This document shows, in pieces, positions 17,254-26,013 of a DNA stretch of 64,000 nt (its first letter is position 1; each line of letters begins with the position of its first letter). The notes below the pieces were generated by a model. That model had not been told where the DNA came from. It ran no database searches and saw only the letters and a program-made list of their open reading frames with translations. This stretch comes from a virus: IMG/VR virus record IMGVR_UViG_3300020438_003204, positions 1 through 64,000 of that record; one strand, written 5' to 3'. The position numbers and the translations under genes were made by a program.

Positions 17254-17846
17254 TTTAAATTTTCCTCATAGTTTTCATTGAACAATACTTTACTGCCTAC
17301 CACCAGTGTTACTTTTCTATCGTCCTTAAATTTTCTAACAGTATCTATTGTAACACCACCATCTACTGTAACATGACGTTGTGTGTCTGCAAGTGTATCC
17401 AAGTTGTAGTATGCGTCTTGTACTTTAATACCTGGAGCATATGCCATTAATAAAAATTCATCCACATCTAATCTATCGCAGATAGTATCTATTTGTTGTA
17501 TAGTATGATAAGGTTTGAATGCTAGTTTTAGTCTACTATCTCTTGTTAAAAAGTCAACACATTGTTGTTCACTGTGAAAACTTTCGTAGTGTGCAAATAT
17601 AACGTTTGCTCGTGTTTGTAGTATTGCTTCCCATGCTGGGTTGTTGCAAGTTATCATTGCATGTATATCAATATAACTAGGATAACTCAGTTCGTCTACT
17701 GCTTCTGGATGCACACCCAAACGTGGAACAAAGTGTCCATCCATAAAGTCCATGTGTACACTCATATCGTAATGAGGCTTTAGCTTTTCGTAGCTTTGAT
17801 AGATGTTGTATGGTCTATCACATATATAACTTAAACTTAACTGCAT
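17238..17846 (-). CDS. Ribulose-phosphate 3-epimerase-like TIM-barrel enzyme
   Basis: A 202-residue protein with the epimerase signature VHMDFMDGHFVPRLG (HxDxMDGxFVP; the Asp of MDG is a catalytic acid/base), a middle strand FLLMAYAPGIKVQ in place of VNPGFGGQ, and VTVDGGVT with the second catalytic Asp. Canonical enzymes are some 220 residues and swap D-ribulose and D-xylulose 5-phosphates. The change of the phosphate-binding NPG segment to APG suggests a modified substrate such as another ketose phosphate. It overlaps both neighbours, and pairs naturally with the SIS isomerase nearby in a sugar pathway. Confidence 0.88.
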   Translation of the reverse strand: MQLSLSYICDRPYNIYQSYEKLKPHYDMSVHMDFMDGHFVPRLGVHPEAVDELSYPSYIDIHAMITCNNPAWEAILQTRANVIFAHYESFHSEQQCVDFLTRDSRLKLAFKPYHTIQQIDTICDRLDVDEFLLMAYAPGIKVQDAYYNLDTLADTQRHVTVDGGVTIDTVRKFKDDRKVTLVVGSKVLFNENYEENLNCLIS

Positions 17847-18880
17847 TGCTGTCTAATCTCCTGTACCATTTCTTCTGTCCAATCATACCAATGGTATCTG
17901 TATTGGTCAGTTATTGCTTCTGGAAAATCTATTCCATCTCCTCTGCTGAAATATTCTGTCCCTAATTCTTGCCGACCCCCTGCATGATACATAGTGTAGT
18001 TGTACTGCAAACTAAACCCAGGAATACTTTGTTCTGGTATATGCCAATCAACTCCATTTGCACCTAAATCTTTTTCTTCTACTGGAGCTTTATCCCAATG
18101 TTCCTGTTTTTGTTTTAGATAATTCACATACTGGTGAGCAAATAGTATAGCACCAGGTCCATCCCAGGCAGTCCAAACATCATCTGCACACAGCTTACCT
18201 CTAATAACATTTAGTTGAGGTAATAATACTCTAGGACTGAGTTGAAATCCTAGGTCTGCATATTCTTTGTCAAACAATTTTTCAGCAAATAACCATAAAT
18301 CAAATCGAGGTTGTAGTCCTATATCATATCGTTGTCTATATACCATATCATCAGCTGTTAAACTATCAAAAAATTCTTTATTTTGATGATAGGCACTAAC
18401 AAATAGCAAATGTTGATTTTGCCATGTTGCAGTATCTTGAATAGGTGCAGAAAAATGTTCAGCCATTTCTTTGCTTATTTGATAACTATCCCAATAAACA
18501 AAAGTTAGGCTATCAGCCCATGCCCAACATTCACGATGATACTTTTCCCATTTGGATTTATTAAGAGGTATCTTTCCTTTTACAACATTGCCATCGCTAT
18601 CTCTTTCAATCAATAACGTGTTGAGTAAATTATTTGCTTTTCGTCTTTTCTCCAGGTCATTATAGTCTATGTAAGGTTCTTTATCCAATCCTGCTAGATT
18701 CGGATCTTCTCCTACTAGGTATCTGTCAGCACTATCATAATTACTAGCACAAATGAATACGTGAATTTCGGCACCTTGTGTAGTACCAAAGTTTTCCGGC
18801 ACCCATTTGCGCCATAGATCCAGGCTCACAGCTCTAGGAGCACCAGTTAGTACTACTGCAAATTTTCTTTTGTTATTCAT
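17837..18880 (-). CDS. Putative glycosyltransferase-like protein (WavE/RxD-type)
   Basis: A 347-residue protein starting with KFAVVLTGAPRAVS, followed by a strand EIHVFICASNYD. In the middle DMVYRQRYDIGLQPRF has the 'RxRyD' segment that also occurs in the two large proteins at 20149-22350 (LKIRYDNVFS) and 22350-23687 (MKVRYDGVYF). Such blocks are found in LPS-type proteins of the WavE family, thought to be glycosyltransferases with an Asp in the nucleotide-sugar site. I infer a transferase role; the sugar is unknown. It is the first gene downstream of the divergent palindromic promoter at 18901-18914, with a predicted 22-base leader. Confidence 0.6.
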   Translation of the reverse strand: MNNKRKFAVVLTGAPRAVSLDLWRKWVPENFGTTQGAEIHVFICASNYDSADRYLVGEDPNLAGLDKEPYIDYNDLEKRRKANNLLNTLLIERDSDGNVVKGKIPLNKSKWEKYHRECWAWADSLTFVYWDSYQISKEMAEHFSAPIQDTATWQNQHLLFVSAYHQNKEFFDSLTADDMVYRQRYDIGLQPRFDLWLFAEKLFDKEYADLGFQLSPRVLLPQLNVIRGKLCADDVWTAWDGPGAILFAHQYVNYLKQKQEHWDKAPVEEKDLGANGVDWHIPEQSIPGFSLQYNYTMYHAGGRQELGTEYFSRGDGIDFPEAITDQYRYHWYDWTEEMVQEIRQQCS

Positions 18881-18900
18881 AATTAAATACTCATTTAATG

Positions 18901-18914
18901 ATAAATATATTTAT
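18901..18914. promoter_or_regulatory. Palindromic bidirectional T4-type late promoter (second copy)
   Basis: The same perfect palindrome ATAAATATATTTAT as at 15044-15057, again between divergent genes. Using T4 spacing, the plus-strand box GATAAATA (18900-18907) gives a start at 18913, the A of the cupin gene's ATG. The minus-strand box CATAAATA gives a start at 18902, 22 bases ahead of the gene ending at 17837. Function inferred from the consensus. Confidence 0.75.
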
Positions 18915-19287
18915 GCGAAGAATTATCAAGTTAGATCCTCAGATAAATCCTGTTACTTTCAAAGACGGCAGAGGTATTATACAAACCTATTTGCCAGAAG
19001 AGGATAGTATTAAAGAATGGAACTATATAGTTACTCTAAAAGGCAGTGTAAGAGGACATCATTATCACAAAGAATTTGATGAATATATTATGTTTGTAGA
19101 AGGCGAAGGTGTTTACACAGAAATTACAGATGGTGAAGAGCTAGTAACTCCAGTTAGTGCAGGAGATTGTTTGTATTTGCCTATGAATGTTCCACACACT
19201 TTCTATCCCACAGCCGACTGTAAAATGATAGCACTGCTAACTAAACGCTGGGACAAATGCAAGGAACCATTAACAAGATGCGAATAG
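18913..19287 (+). CDS. Cupin-fold protein, FdtA/WxcM-like or capsule-type
   Basis: A 124-residue plus-strand cupin. RGHHYHKEFDEYIMF is the metal-binding first cupin motif (HxH...E) and LYLPMNVPHTFYPT the second. FdtA/WxcM-like sugar 3,4-ketoisomerases and other cupins of capsule loci share this build. I start at the ATG 18913-18915 (MRRIIKLDP), because the alternative ATG five codons upstream lies ahead of the predicted transcription start. There is no ribosome site. It is followed by an epimerase gene overlapping it by 10 bases, so the two form a small plus-strand sugar operon. Confidence 0.82.
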   Translation: MRRIIKLDPQINPVTFKDGRGIIQTYLPEEDSIKEWNYIVTLKGSVRGHHYHKEFDEYIMFVEGEGVYTEITDGEELVTPVSAGDCLYLPMNVPHTFYPTADCKMIALLTKRWDKCKEPLTRCE

Positions 19288-20174
19288 CAATAACAGGCGG
19301 AGCAGGCTATATAGGCTGTAGACTCAGTGAATATTTTTTACGTCAAGGTCATACTGTTGATTGTATAGATTGGCTCAAATGGGGTATCGAACCCATACTA
19401 AACATAGTGGACAACGATAACTTTCATTTACATTGTGTAGACATTTGCACACCTGAAGTTGAACCTATACTCAAACAAGCTGACGCTGTGGTACACCTAG
19501 CTGGCATAATTGGCTTTCCAGCTTGCAATGCAGAGCCAGACCTAGCATATAGAATTAATGTAGAAGGCACTAAAAGAGTTGTTATAGCTAGTGATGATAA
19601 ACCTTTTGTGTATGCAAGTACCGGCAGTGTGTATGGAGCACTAGATAGTGTATGTACCGAGCAGGTAAACACCAATCCTATTAGCACATATAGTGTCTAC
19701 AAACTGGCAGGTGAGCGTATGCTGGATAGCAATGCTGTAATACTCAGACCTGCGACAGCATTTGGTGTTAGCAATAGACTACGCAACGACTTGTTGATAA
19801 ACGACTTTGTACGCAAAGCCTGTATGGGTGAACACATGGTGTTGTTTGAAGGACATTTCAAAAGAACATTTATTAGTATAAACGATTTAGTACGCTCATT
19901 TGCTTGGGCTATAGAAAAACACGATCAAATGCGTGATGAGATTTGGAATGTGGGTGACGAAACACTTAACCACACCAAACTAGAAATATGCGAAACAATA
20001 CGAAAGCATATACCCGCTTGGACTTATGAAAACAATACTACATTAGAACATGACCAAGATGGTAGAAATTATTTCGTAGATTATACAAAAATTAAGAACT
20101 TGGGGTTTACTGCTACAGAAACACTAGACCAAGGTATACAAAATTTAATTAAAGTTTATAAAAGTCAAGTATAA
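19278..20174 (+). CDS. NAD-dependent sugar epimerase/dehydratase (extended SDR)
   Basis: A 298-residue extended short-chain dehydrogenase: MRIAITGGAGYIGCRL is the NAD-binding TGGxGxxG motif, VVHLAGIIG the NAG-type strand, VYASTGSVYG carries the catalytic Ser/Thr region and TYSVYKLAGE the YxxxK catalytic pair. Enzymes of this family epimerise or dehydrate nucleotide sugars such as UDP-glucose or GDP-mannose. I start at ATG 19278-19280; AAGGA lies about 12 bases upstream within the cupin gene. Its 3' end overlaps the convergent aminotransferase gene by 26 bases, with no terminator seen. The exact sugar is unknown. Confidence 0.92.
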   Translation: MRIAITGGAGYIGCRLSEYFLRQGHTVDCIDWLKWGIEPILNIVDNDNFHLHCVDICTPEVEPILKQADAVVHLAGIIGFPACNAEPDLAYRINVEGTKRVVIASDDKPFVYASTGSVYGALDSVCTEQVNTNPISTYSVYKLAGERMLDSNAVILRPATAFGVSNRLRNDLLINDFVRKACMGEHMVLFEGHFKRTFISINDLVRSFAWAIEKHDQMRDEIWNVGDETLNHTKLEICETIRKHIPAWTYENNTTLEHDQDGRNYFVDYTKIKNLGFTATETLDQGIQNLIKVYKSQV

Positions 20175-22350
20175 CATTACATATTTCATCAATGTCATAG
20201 TTTGACAAATCTGCTTGTGCAGGCAGTTGTAATCCAGTCTTAGCTACTTTGTCTGTTACAGGAGTCGGCGTTGCCCACTGACTGTGATATGGTTGATTGC
20301 TTAAACTATCGTAAACTGCTCTACAACCTATCTGTTGTTTACGCAAGTGTTCTGCTAGTTCGTCTCTGCGACTTACAATTATCTCAGGGTAAGTTGGAGT
20401 TACTGTAGTTAAATCAGTATTAATAAATTCTACATGTCCTGTTAGATTATTCACATACCTTTGGTATATTTGCTTTTTACGTTTTACTACTTCGGGTAAT
20501 CTACGCATTTGTGCTATCCCAAAACTTGCTTGTAAATCAGTAAATTTAAAATTCATTCCCATTACGTTGTAGGTTTCTCCTACGCCTACTGTACGTCCAA
20601 AGTTCTTTATAGCATGTATGCGTTCACTTATCTCCTCACTGTTGGTGATTATACAACCGCCTTGTCCTGTAGTAATAATTTTAGGAGCACCAAAACTAAA
20701 AACACCTACATCACCAAAAGTACCTACATGCCAATCTTTGTGCCGACTGCCTAACGCTTGTGCGGCATCTTCAATAACAAAGTGTCCAGCATCACGGTGA
20801 CGTTTAATATCTTCACCATATGAATCAGGTGTTCTTCCATTTATACTGGTAACAAATACAACTCTTTGTGTAACATGTTCCCAATCAATGGTGTAAGCTT
20901 CTGGTTCAACATCACAAAAATTAGGTATACCTCCCATTAGTATAGCACCATTTGCTGTAGCGGCTTGTGTGTATGCAGGACAATTAAAATGTTCATCTTT
21001 TTTTACATCAGCTAACATGCTTGCTAGTAACAATCCCATAGTGGCACTGGGTACCATGTGTGCATGTTTTGCACCAGTATAGTCACAAATCATTTGCTCC
21101 ATTTCTCTGGTCTTGGTGTGTTCCATAATCCAACCGCCACTGTTGATATATTCTTTAACACTGTTGCATTCATCAATGCTATAAACTGGATTCATATGAC
21201 TGTTAGGTGTCATCCTTTTTTGCCCCCTATAATAATAATGTAGCTTTTGTACTTGGTCTTTGGTGTAGTTGTACCATTGTTGTCTGCTGGAATCATAAAG
21301 ACCATTGTTGTGAGCCTCGTAAGTTCTTGCAATATTTTGTGATGCATGATGAGTAAAATGTATGTTGTAATTATAATCAAACAAAAATTCTGTCAAGTGC
21401 CTATGAGCTGTAAATTCGCCAATGGTAAAGTTTATTTTGTCATTTGGTTTTTGCATGTTTGCATCGCGTTCATTTTTTACAAAATTACGATTATATCCAT
21501 TTTTTTCTTGTTTTGTCCATTGCTCATAGTCTTTAACTAAAGTCTTTATTCCTTCACCATCGAATCCTACCATCATATCAGACATCCAAAATTGTTTTCC
21601 TGCAATGATCGACATGTTAGCACTATTAGCCCATTTGTCTTCACTCTTATCTTCACCTTTTTCTAATAGAATATTAGGACAACGTGAAGCTATATCTAAT
21701 TCACTTGGGTGTAGTTTAAATTTATATTCATTTAATTTACCAGCATAATGTTCTAGTAAACAACGAATGCCTCCAACACTGAAAACATTATCATATCTTA
21801 TTTTTAAAATAAAGCTATCTTTGGTATACCTATCAAACATATCAGGGTTAAGTCGATATGCTTCAGTCAATTGATAATACTGTATTTGCCATCCTGGATT
21901 ATAAAGAGACTCGTCGTTGTATTCTTTTCGTAAACGCTTTACTATATCAAAATAATCTACATAATAAGTTGTAAATGTGTCAGCAAAATCAAATTGATCT
22001 CGCAGATATTTTTCTAAACTGGATTTTACTTTAATTTTACCCGTAAAAGTTTCTGCATCAACTTGAATACCGTACATTTGTTCAGAAAATTCATCCATAC
22101 CATTGCGTTCATCCATATCTTGCAAAGGAAAAAAACCTGACATCATAGTTCGACCATTGCCACTCCATGTTGCATCTGTTTTCCATATTATGGATATTAC
22201 ATCTACTGGTTTTTCCAACGTTTCGATATTTTTCTTAAGAGCTTGTACATGTTGTTCACACCAATATGTTGTTCCTACAAAACTAGGTTTTCCAACTAAC
22301 AAGATACAATATCTATCAACATCTTTTACAAATTCACCAGGTTCTAACAT
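20149..22350 (-). CDS. Fusion: WavE-like domain plus DegT/DnrJ/EryC1/StrS sugar aminotransferase
   Basis: This 733-residue protein has two parts. The first 360 or so residues resemble the neighbouring 445-residue protein (CILLVGKPSFVGTTYW against CLLFVGKLNYFGTEKW; LKIRYDNVFS against MKVRYDGVYF), a likely transferase domain. From about 375 on it is a PLP-dependent aminotransferase of the DegT family: VPSATMGLLLASM, FVIEDAAQALGS with the PLP-ring Asp, and FSFGAPKIITTGQGG carrying the Schiff-base Lys. These enzymes aminate keto-sugars bound to nucleotides. The start is a TAATG overlap with the paralogous gene. A transferase-aminotransferase fusion is unusual and suggests make-and-transfer of an amino sugar. 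Confidence 0.85.
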   Translation of the reverse strand: MLEPGEFVKDVDRYCILLVGKPSFVGTTYWCEQHVQALKKNIETLEKPVDVISIIWKTDATWSGNGRTMMSGFFPLQDMDERNGMDEFSEQMYGIQVDAETFTGKIKVKSSLEKYLRDQFDFADTFTTYYVDYFDIVKRLRKEYNDESLYNPGWQIQYYQLTEAYRLNPDMFDRYTKDSFILKIRYDNVFSVGGIRCLLEHYAGKLNEYKFKLHPSELDIASRCPNILLEKGEDKSEDKWANSANMSIIAGKQFWMSDMMVGFDGEGIKTLVKDYEQWTKQEKNGYNRNFVKNERDANMQKPNDKINFTIGEFTAHRHLTEFLFDYNYNIHFTHHASQNIARTYEAHNNGLYDSSRQQWYNYTKDQVQKLHYYYRGQKRMTPNSHMNPVYSIDECNSVKEYINSGGWIMEHTKTREMEQMICDYTGAKHAHMVPSATMGLLLASMLADVKKDEHFNCPAYTQAATANGAILMGGIPNFCDVEPEAYTIDWEHVTQRVVFVTSINGRTPDSYGEDIKRHRDAGHFVIEDAAQALGSRHKDWHVGTFGDVGVFSFGAPKIITTGQGGCIITNSEEISERIHAIKNFGRTVGVGETYNVMGMNFKFTDLQASFGIAQMRRLPEVVKRKKQIYQRYVNNLTGHVEFINTDLTTVTPTYPEIIVSRRDELAEHLRKQQIGCRAVYDSLSNQPYHSQWATPTPVTDKVAKTGLQLPAQADLSNYDIDEICNVILDFYKL

Positions 22351-23687
22351 TAAATTTTTCCGAACTTTTCTTCTATTAGATATCTCAGATACTCATACCC
22401 GCTATACCAATTTACTTTATAATTATCATCAGTGTCACTGACAGTTTCTTCACAATTTGGATCGTAGTGAGCAGGTATTATTAGTTCACGTAACATTCCC
22501 CCAAAAGCATTAATAGGGTTGTCTTCTATGTCTTTAGGAGTATACTCCAATTGATTAAATTCAATAAAATTAAAAAACTTGCCAAGAGATGCATGTATAT
22601 TCAATCCCAAATAATAGTTACTATTGTTGATAAAGTCCTTAAAGTTAATATCGTGTGTTTGTGTAGCTTGCTCTAATATAAAGTCTGTATAATGCTTTGC
22701 ATAATGTATCATGCCTTCTTTGTTAAAAATTAAAGACATATCGTGTGGGAAATGATGTATGTGTAGTTTTTTATCTGCTCGTTGTCTTGTATACATTACT
22801 GTGGGTAATTGATAGATGTCAAAAACATCTGGCTTTAATGACCGTCCCACTTGGAAAAAATTTTTAAATGTAGTATCATCTCCCACACTATAAAAAACAT
22901 TCTTAAACAGCTCAGGATCGAGTTGAGTTGGATTTATTGATGAAAAATGTTTATTAGCATTAAAATAAACGCCGTCATATCTAACTTTCATTACTATTGT
23001 ATTATTATCAATATCATCGAACATGTCTGGATATTTTTTATAAGCAGATCCAACTTGAAAGTGTTGACCAAATCCATAAACACTTTTTATGTCTGGATTG
23101 TTTAACGTTGTTTGTATTCGGGCAAGCACTTCTTTATTATCAGCATAGTAAAAATCTATGTTGTCTGCCTCGCTAAACACACTCTTACAGTATTTCTCAA
23201 AATCGTCTTGTTGTATTTTAAAGTGATAAACATCTTCTGTCTGTTCATGTAGGTAAGAAACAACATCATTATACTTTTCGATGTCATCGGTATCAAATGT
23301 TTTGTTAGTATTGTATTGATTAGGATAAAAAATTTGTGTTACATCATCTGAGTTTTTTATAGTGTTAAATAATTTATAATAGATGTCGCCAAATCCAGAT
23401 AGTCTGTTACAGATATGACCGCTTAATAATTCGTCAGTTTCATAAACAATAAATTTACAGGTAACTTTTATATTTTTACTTTTGCATTGCTGAAAAAAAC
23501 GGTTGTATTGTGTTAGTGCATATTGTTCCCATTTTTCTGTTCCAAAATAATTTAACTTTCCTACGAATAATAAACAGTAGTGGTCAAAGTCATGATTTGT
23601 TTCTTTAACATCTGATATATTATCACTAACTGTGACATGAAAATTTGGGTAGTGACTAGGAGCGATTGTATATTTAAAGTTTATCAT
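22350..23687 (-). CDS. WavE-like putative glycosyltransferase, paralogue of the N-terminal half of 20149-22350
   Basis: A 445-residue protein. HYCLLFVGKLNYFGTEKW, the LLSGHICNRLSGFGDIYYK block, a YADNKEVLARI block, the KYPDMFDDI segment and IVMKVRYDGVYF are found, in the same order, in the N-terminal half of the next gene. The MKVRYD motif is like that of WavE-type LPS proteins. No transmembrane segment or signal peptide is apparent, so it should be cytoplasmic. The gene starts in an ATGA overlap. It probably arose together with its neighbour by duplication; which of them gained or lost the aminotransferase part is not decidable here. Confidence 0.6.
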   Translation of the reverse strand: MINFKYTIAPSHYPNFHVTVSDNISDVKETNHDFDHYCLLFVGKLNYFGTEKWEQYALTQYNRFFQQCKSKNIKVTCKFIVYETDELLSGHICNRLSGFGDIYYKLFNTIKNSDDVTQIFYPNQYNTNKTFDTDDIEKYNDVVSYLHEQTEDVYHFKIQQDDFEKYCKSVFSEADNIDFYYADNKEVLARIQTTLNNPDIKSVYGFGQHFQVGSAYKKYPDMFDDIDNNTIVMKVRYDGVYFNANKHFSSINPTQLDPELFKNVFYSVGDDTTFKNFFQVGRSLKPDVFDIYQLPTVMYTRQRADKKLHIHHFPHDMSLIFNKEGMIHYAKHYTDFILEQATQTHDINFKDFINNSNYYLGLNIHASLGKFFNFIEFNQLEYTPKDIEDNPINAFGGMLRELIIPAHYDPNCEETVSDTDDNYKVNWYSGYEYLRYLIEEKFGKI

Positions 23688-24571
23688 TGTTTACAGTACC
23701 ATTCGTATGTTTCTTCAAGTGCATCTTCAACTGTGTATTCAGGTTGCCAACCCAGCGACTGCAAACGCTTGTTACAGATAGCTCTGTTTTTGATACCTTC
23801 TGGTCTGTCTGTGTTATACCATAACCTACCTTTAAAACCGCTTATTGTTTTTAATGTTTCAGCAAGTTGTTTAATTGTAATCTCTACACCGCTTGCAATG
23901 TTAACTGTGTCAAACATATCGTTGTTTAATGTTAAATCCATTGCACGAACTGCATCTTTGATGTATAGTATGTCTCTGCTTTGATTACCGCTACCCCATA
24001 TTTCTACTTCAGTGTGATCATTACGCACTGCGTCTACAAACTTTTGCATCAATGCACCAATTACATGTGCATGTTCACCTACACGGTCACCAGGACCAAA
24101 CATGTTTGTATTGATAGCTGTACGCCAACGATAGTTGCGTTCTCTGTTTATAGCTCTGCACTGATACATGCCTACCAACTTGGGTAACGCTGTGGTCAAG
24201 TAACCTTCGTAAGGTTGACCAACCATAAGTTGTTTTTCGTCAAAAGGTTGTTCACCGTATTGTGGATAGCTACATGTACTGCCTTGCAGTAATAGATTTT
24301 GTACACCTGCTTCCATACACACTTCGAATATATTGTTTTGTATTTTCAAATTACGCAACATTAATTCACTGCCACGATCTAAATCTTCTTGTAATCCTCC
24401 CACAGTTGCGGCATTGATAACAACATGTGTAGGATTCTTTTGTAGTATATCTGTATATGTGCTTAGGTAATGTGTATAGTCTGTTGTACTAGTATTACCA
24501 CCATGAGCTTGTTTATACTCAGTATAATACTTTCCTACCAGTCCTCTATTGCCTGCAATATAATAAGTCAC
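23684..24571 (-). CDS. GDP-L-fucose-synthase-like extended SDR with altered active site
   Basis: A 295-residue extended SDR. MTYYIAGNRGLVGKYY is the nucleotide-binding GxxGxxG, VVINAATVGG the NAA-strand typical of GDP-fucose synthases, LLQGSTCSYP has the catalytic Ser region, and NTNMFGPGD follows. The expected YxxxK (YAIAK in the E. coli enzyme) reads TALPK: the Lys is kept but the Tyr position is Thr. The family both epimerises and reduces GDP-4-keto-6-deoxymannose. Loss of the Tyr would be expected to change or lose activity unless another residue replaces it. It overlaps both neighbours by 4 bases. Confidence 0.83.
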   Translation of the reverse strand: MTYYIAGNRGLVGKYYTEYKQAHGGNTSTTDYTHYLSTYTDILQKNPTHVVINAATVGGLQEDLDRGSELMLRNLKIQNNIFEVCMEAGVQNLLLQGSTCSYPQYGEQPFDEKQLMVGQPYEGYLTTALPKLVGMYQCRAINRERNYRWRTAINTNMFGPGDRVGEHAHVIGALMQKFVDAVRNDHTEVEIWGSGNQSRDILYIKDAVRAMDLTLNNDMFDTVNIASGVEITIKQLAETLKTISGFKGRLWYNTDRPEGIKNRAICNKRLQSLGWQPEYTVEDALEETYEWYCKQ

Positions 24572-26013
24572 GGGAAAACCACCAGATATTTTGAAAGTTC
24601 ATTTAGTTTATAATCTTCTTTATAAACTCCAGTCCTTTCTAACCATTGCTTTGTTTCGCCGAGATTTTCAAAACTATCATATACCCAAGGTTCAGGATTT
24701 ATAATAGCAACTCCGCCAGGGTTGAGATGTTTTCTTAAATTTTTAAACAGTATATCCCAATCGCGTTGATCGTAAACAGTAAAGTAAGTATGATGCTTGT
24801 CGTCTTTGCCCTGTGTTTGCCATTCTCTGTTTAATGTTTTGCCATCATAATGTATTACGTCTTGTGTTTTCCAATATAAATTACTTTTAAATATTGTAAT
24901 TAAATCATATTTTTTGTTTAGTTTAAAATCTTGTTGAGGCAACACTTCTAGTTCTTGTGGATTTAAATTAAACAGTTTCCACAGTTGCTGAAACTCACCG
25001 TCAAGTGAAGTTCTGTGATTGTAACAATCCGTAGTATCTATATTAGTAAATCCTAACTTTTGCATAATATAAGGCATTACACCGAACCACACACCAATAT
25101 CAAGCCATTGAATATCTTTACTCATAACATTAATACCTATTTTATCAAGTGCTTTCATATGCACTTGCCAATAGTCCATACTGGTTGTGATTGATTTGAG
25201 ATATCCAGTATCGGATACTATATCATAGTATGAGCTCCAGTCGGTGTTTAGTAATTCTTTTTCAAATGATTCACTTATATTCATTGCTTGGCCTTGTTTG
25301 TCTAAGAATGTATTAACTATATTAGAACATATTTGTCTATCATAGTCAACTTGTATATTGTTTTTTTGCCAGTTACTGGTTGACAAATCTAAATCTTCAT
25401 AGTACTCAGTAGTAATATGGTCAAATGAACTGGTCCATATATCATCTTTGGTTGTCTCTTGAACTATGCCTCTGAAATATTCATAGTCTATACTGTGTAC
25501 TTCTTCGTCTTGTGCATTGTGCCAAATGTTGTCGTATGTTGCAAGATATTGACTAATGCATTGATCTACTTTGCTCTTACGTTGTAACTTAATAGTTTTA
25601 TCACTGATATTTAATAACTGTTCTATATGGTGTTGTTTTAATCCGTGATATCTCATAATTTTAACACACCAGTTGTCTAGTAGTTTGAGTCTATCTATTC
25701 TTATTTGTATGATGTTTAAAACATATTCTTTACTTGGGTACTCGTATCTTTTTATTTGTTGCATATTTTCATCATAGTCTAGTATATGATGATTGTCTGG
25801 CATATTAGGTTTAAGATCATATGCTGTGTCCCAGTCTAATATTCCTAATGCTTTGTTAAAGTCATCACTGAGTATATCTAAATTTAATTTAGAGCTCTCC
25901 TCTCTAGGCAATAACAAATCCATTGGACTTAAACATTCGTACAGAGGATTATCAAACTGACTACAACGAGCGTGACTACCTGCTCTCGGTGTGCTTATCA
26001 ATATTGTCCGCAT
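24568..26013 (-). CDS. Fusion: sulfotransferase-like domain plus SAM-methyltransferase-like domain
   Basis: At 481 residues this protein begins MRTILISTPRAGSHARC, the PAPS-binding 'TPRaGS' loop of bacterial sulfotransferases. KLQRKSKVDQCISQYLA near 143 fits the 3'-phosphate-binding 'R.dkv.qa.S.y.A' segment. The second half has IQWLDIGVWFGVMPYIM (motif I of a class I methyltransferase, with an imperfect glycine loop), DTTDCYN, and YDLITIFKSNLYW with GGVAIINPEPW later. A sulfotransferase-methyltransferase fusion would suit decoration of sugar hydroxyls. The start is strongly supported by GGAGG 6 bases upstream, and it lies inside the end of the upstream methyltransferase gene (38-base overlap). 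Confidence 0.72.
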   Translation of the reverse strand: MRTILISTPRAGSHARCSQFDNPLYECLSPMDLLLPREESSKLNLDILSDDFNKALGILDWDTAYDLKPNMPDNHHILDYDENMQQIKRYEYPSKEYVLNIIQIRIDRLKLLDNWCVKIMRYHGLKQHHIEQLLNISDKTIKLQRKSKVDQCISQYLATYDNIWHNAQDEEVHSIDYEYFRGIVQETTKDDIWTSSFDHITTEYYEDLDLSTSNWQKNNIQVDYDRQICSNIVNTFLDKQGQAMNISESFEKELLNTDWSSYYDIVSDTGYLKSITTSMDYWQVHMKALDKIGINVMSKDIQWLDIGVWFGVMPYIMQKLGFTNIDTTDCYNHRTSLDGEFQQLWKLFNLNPQELEVLPQQDFKLNKKYDLITIFKSNLYWKTQDVIHYDGKTLNREWQTQGKDDKHHTYFTVYDQRDWDILFKNLRKHLNPGGVAIINPEPWVYDSFENLGETKQWLERTGVYKEDYKLNELSKYLVVFP

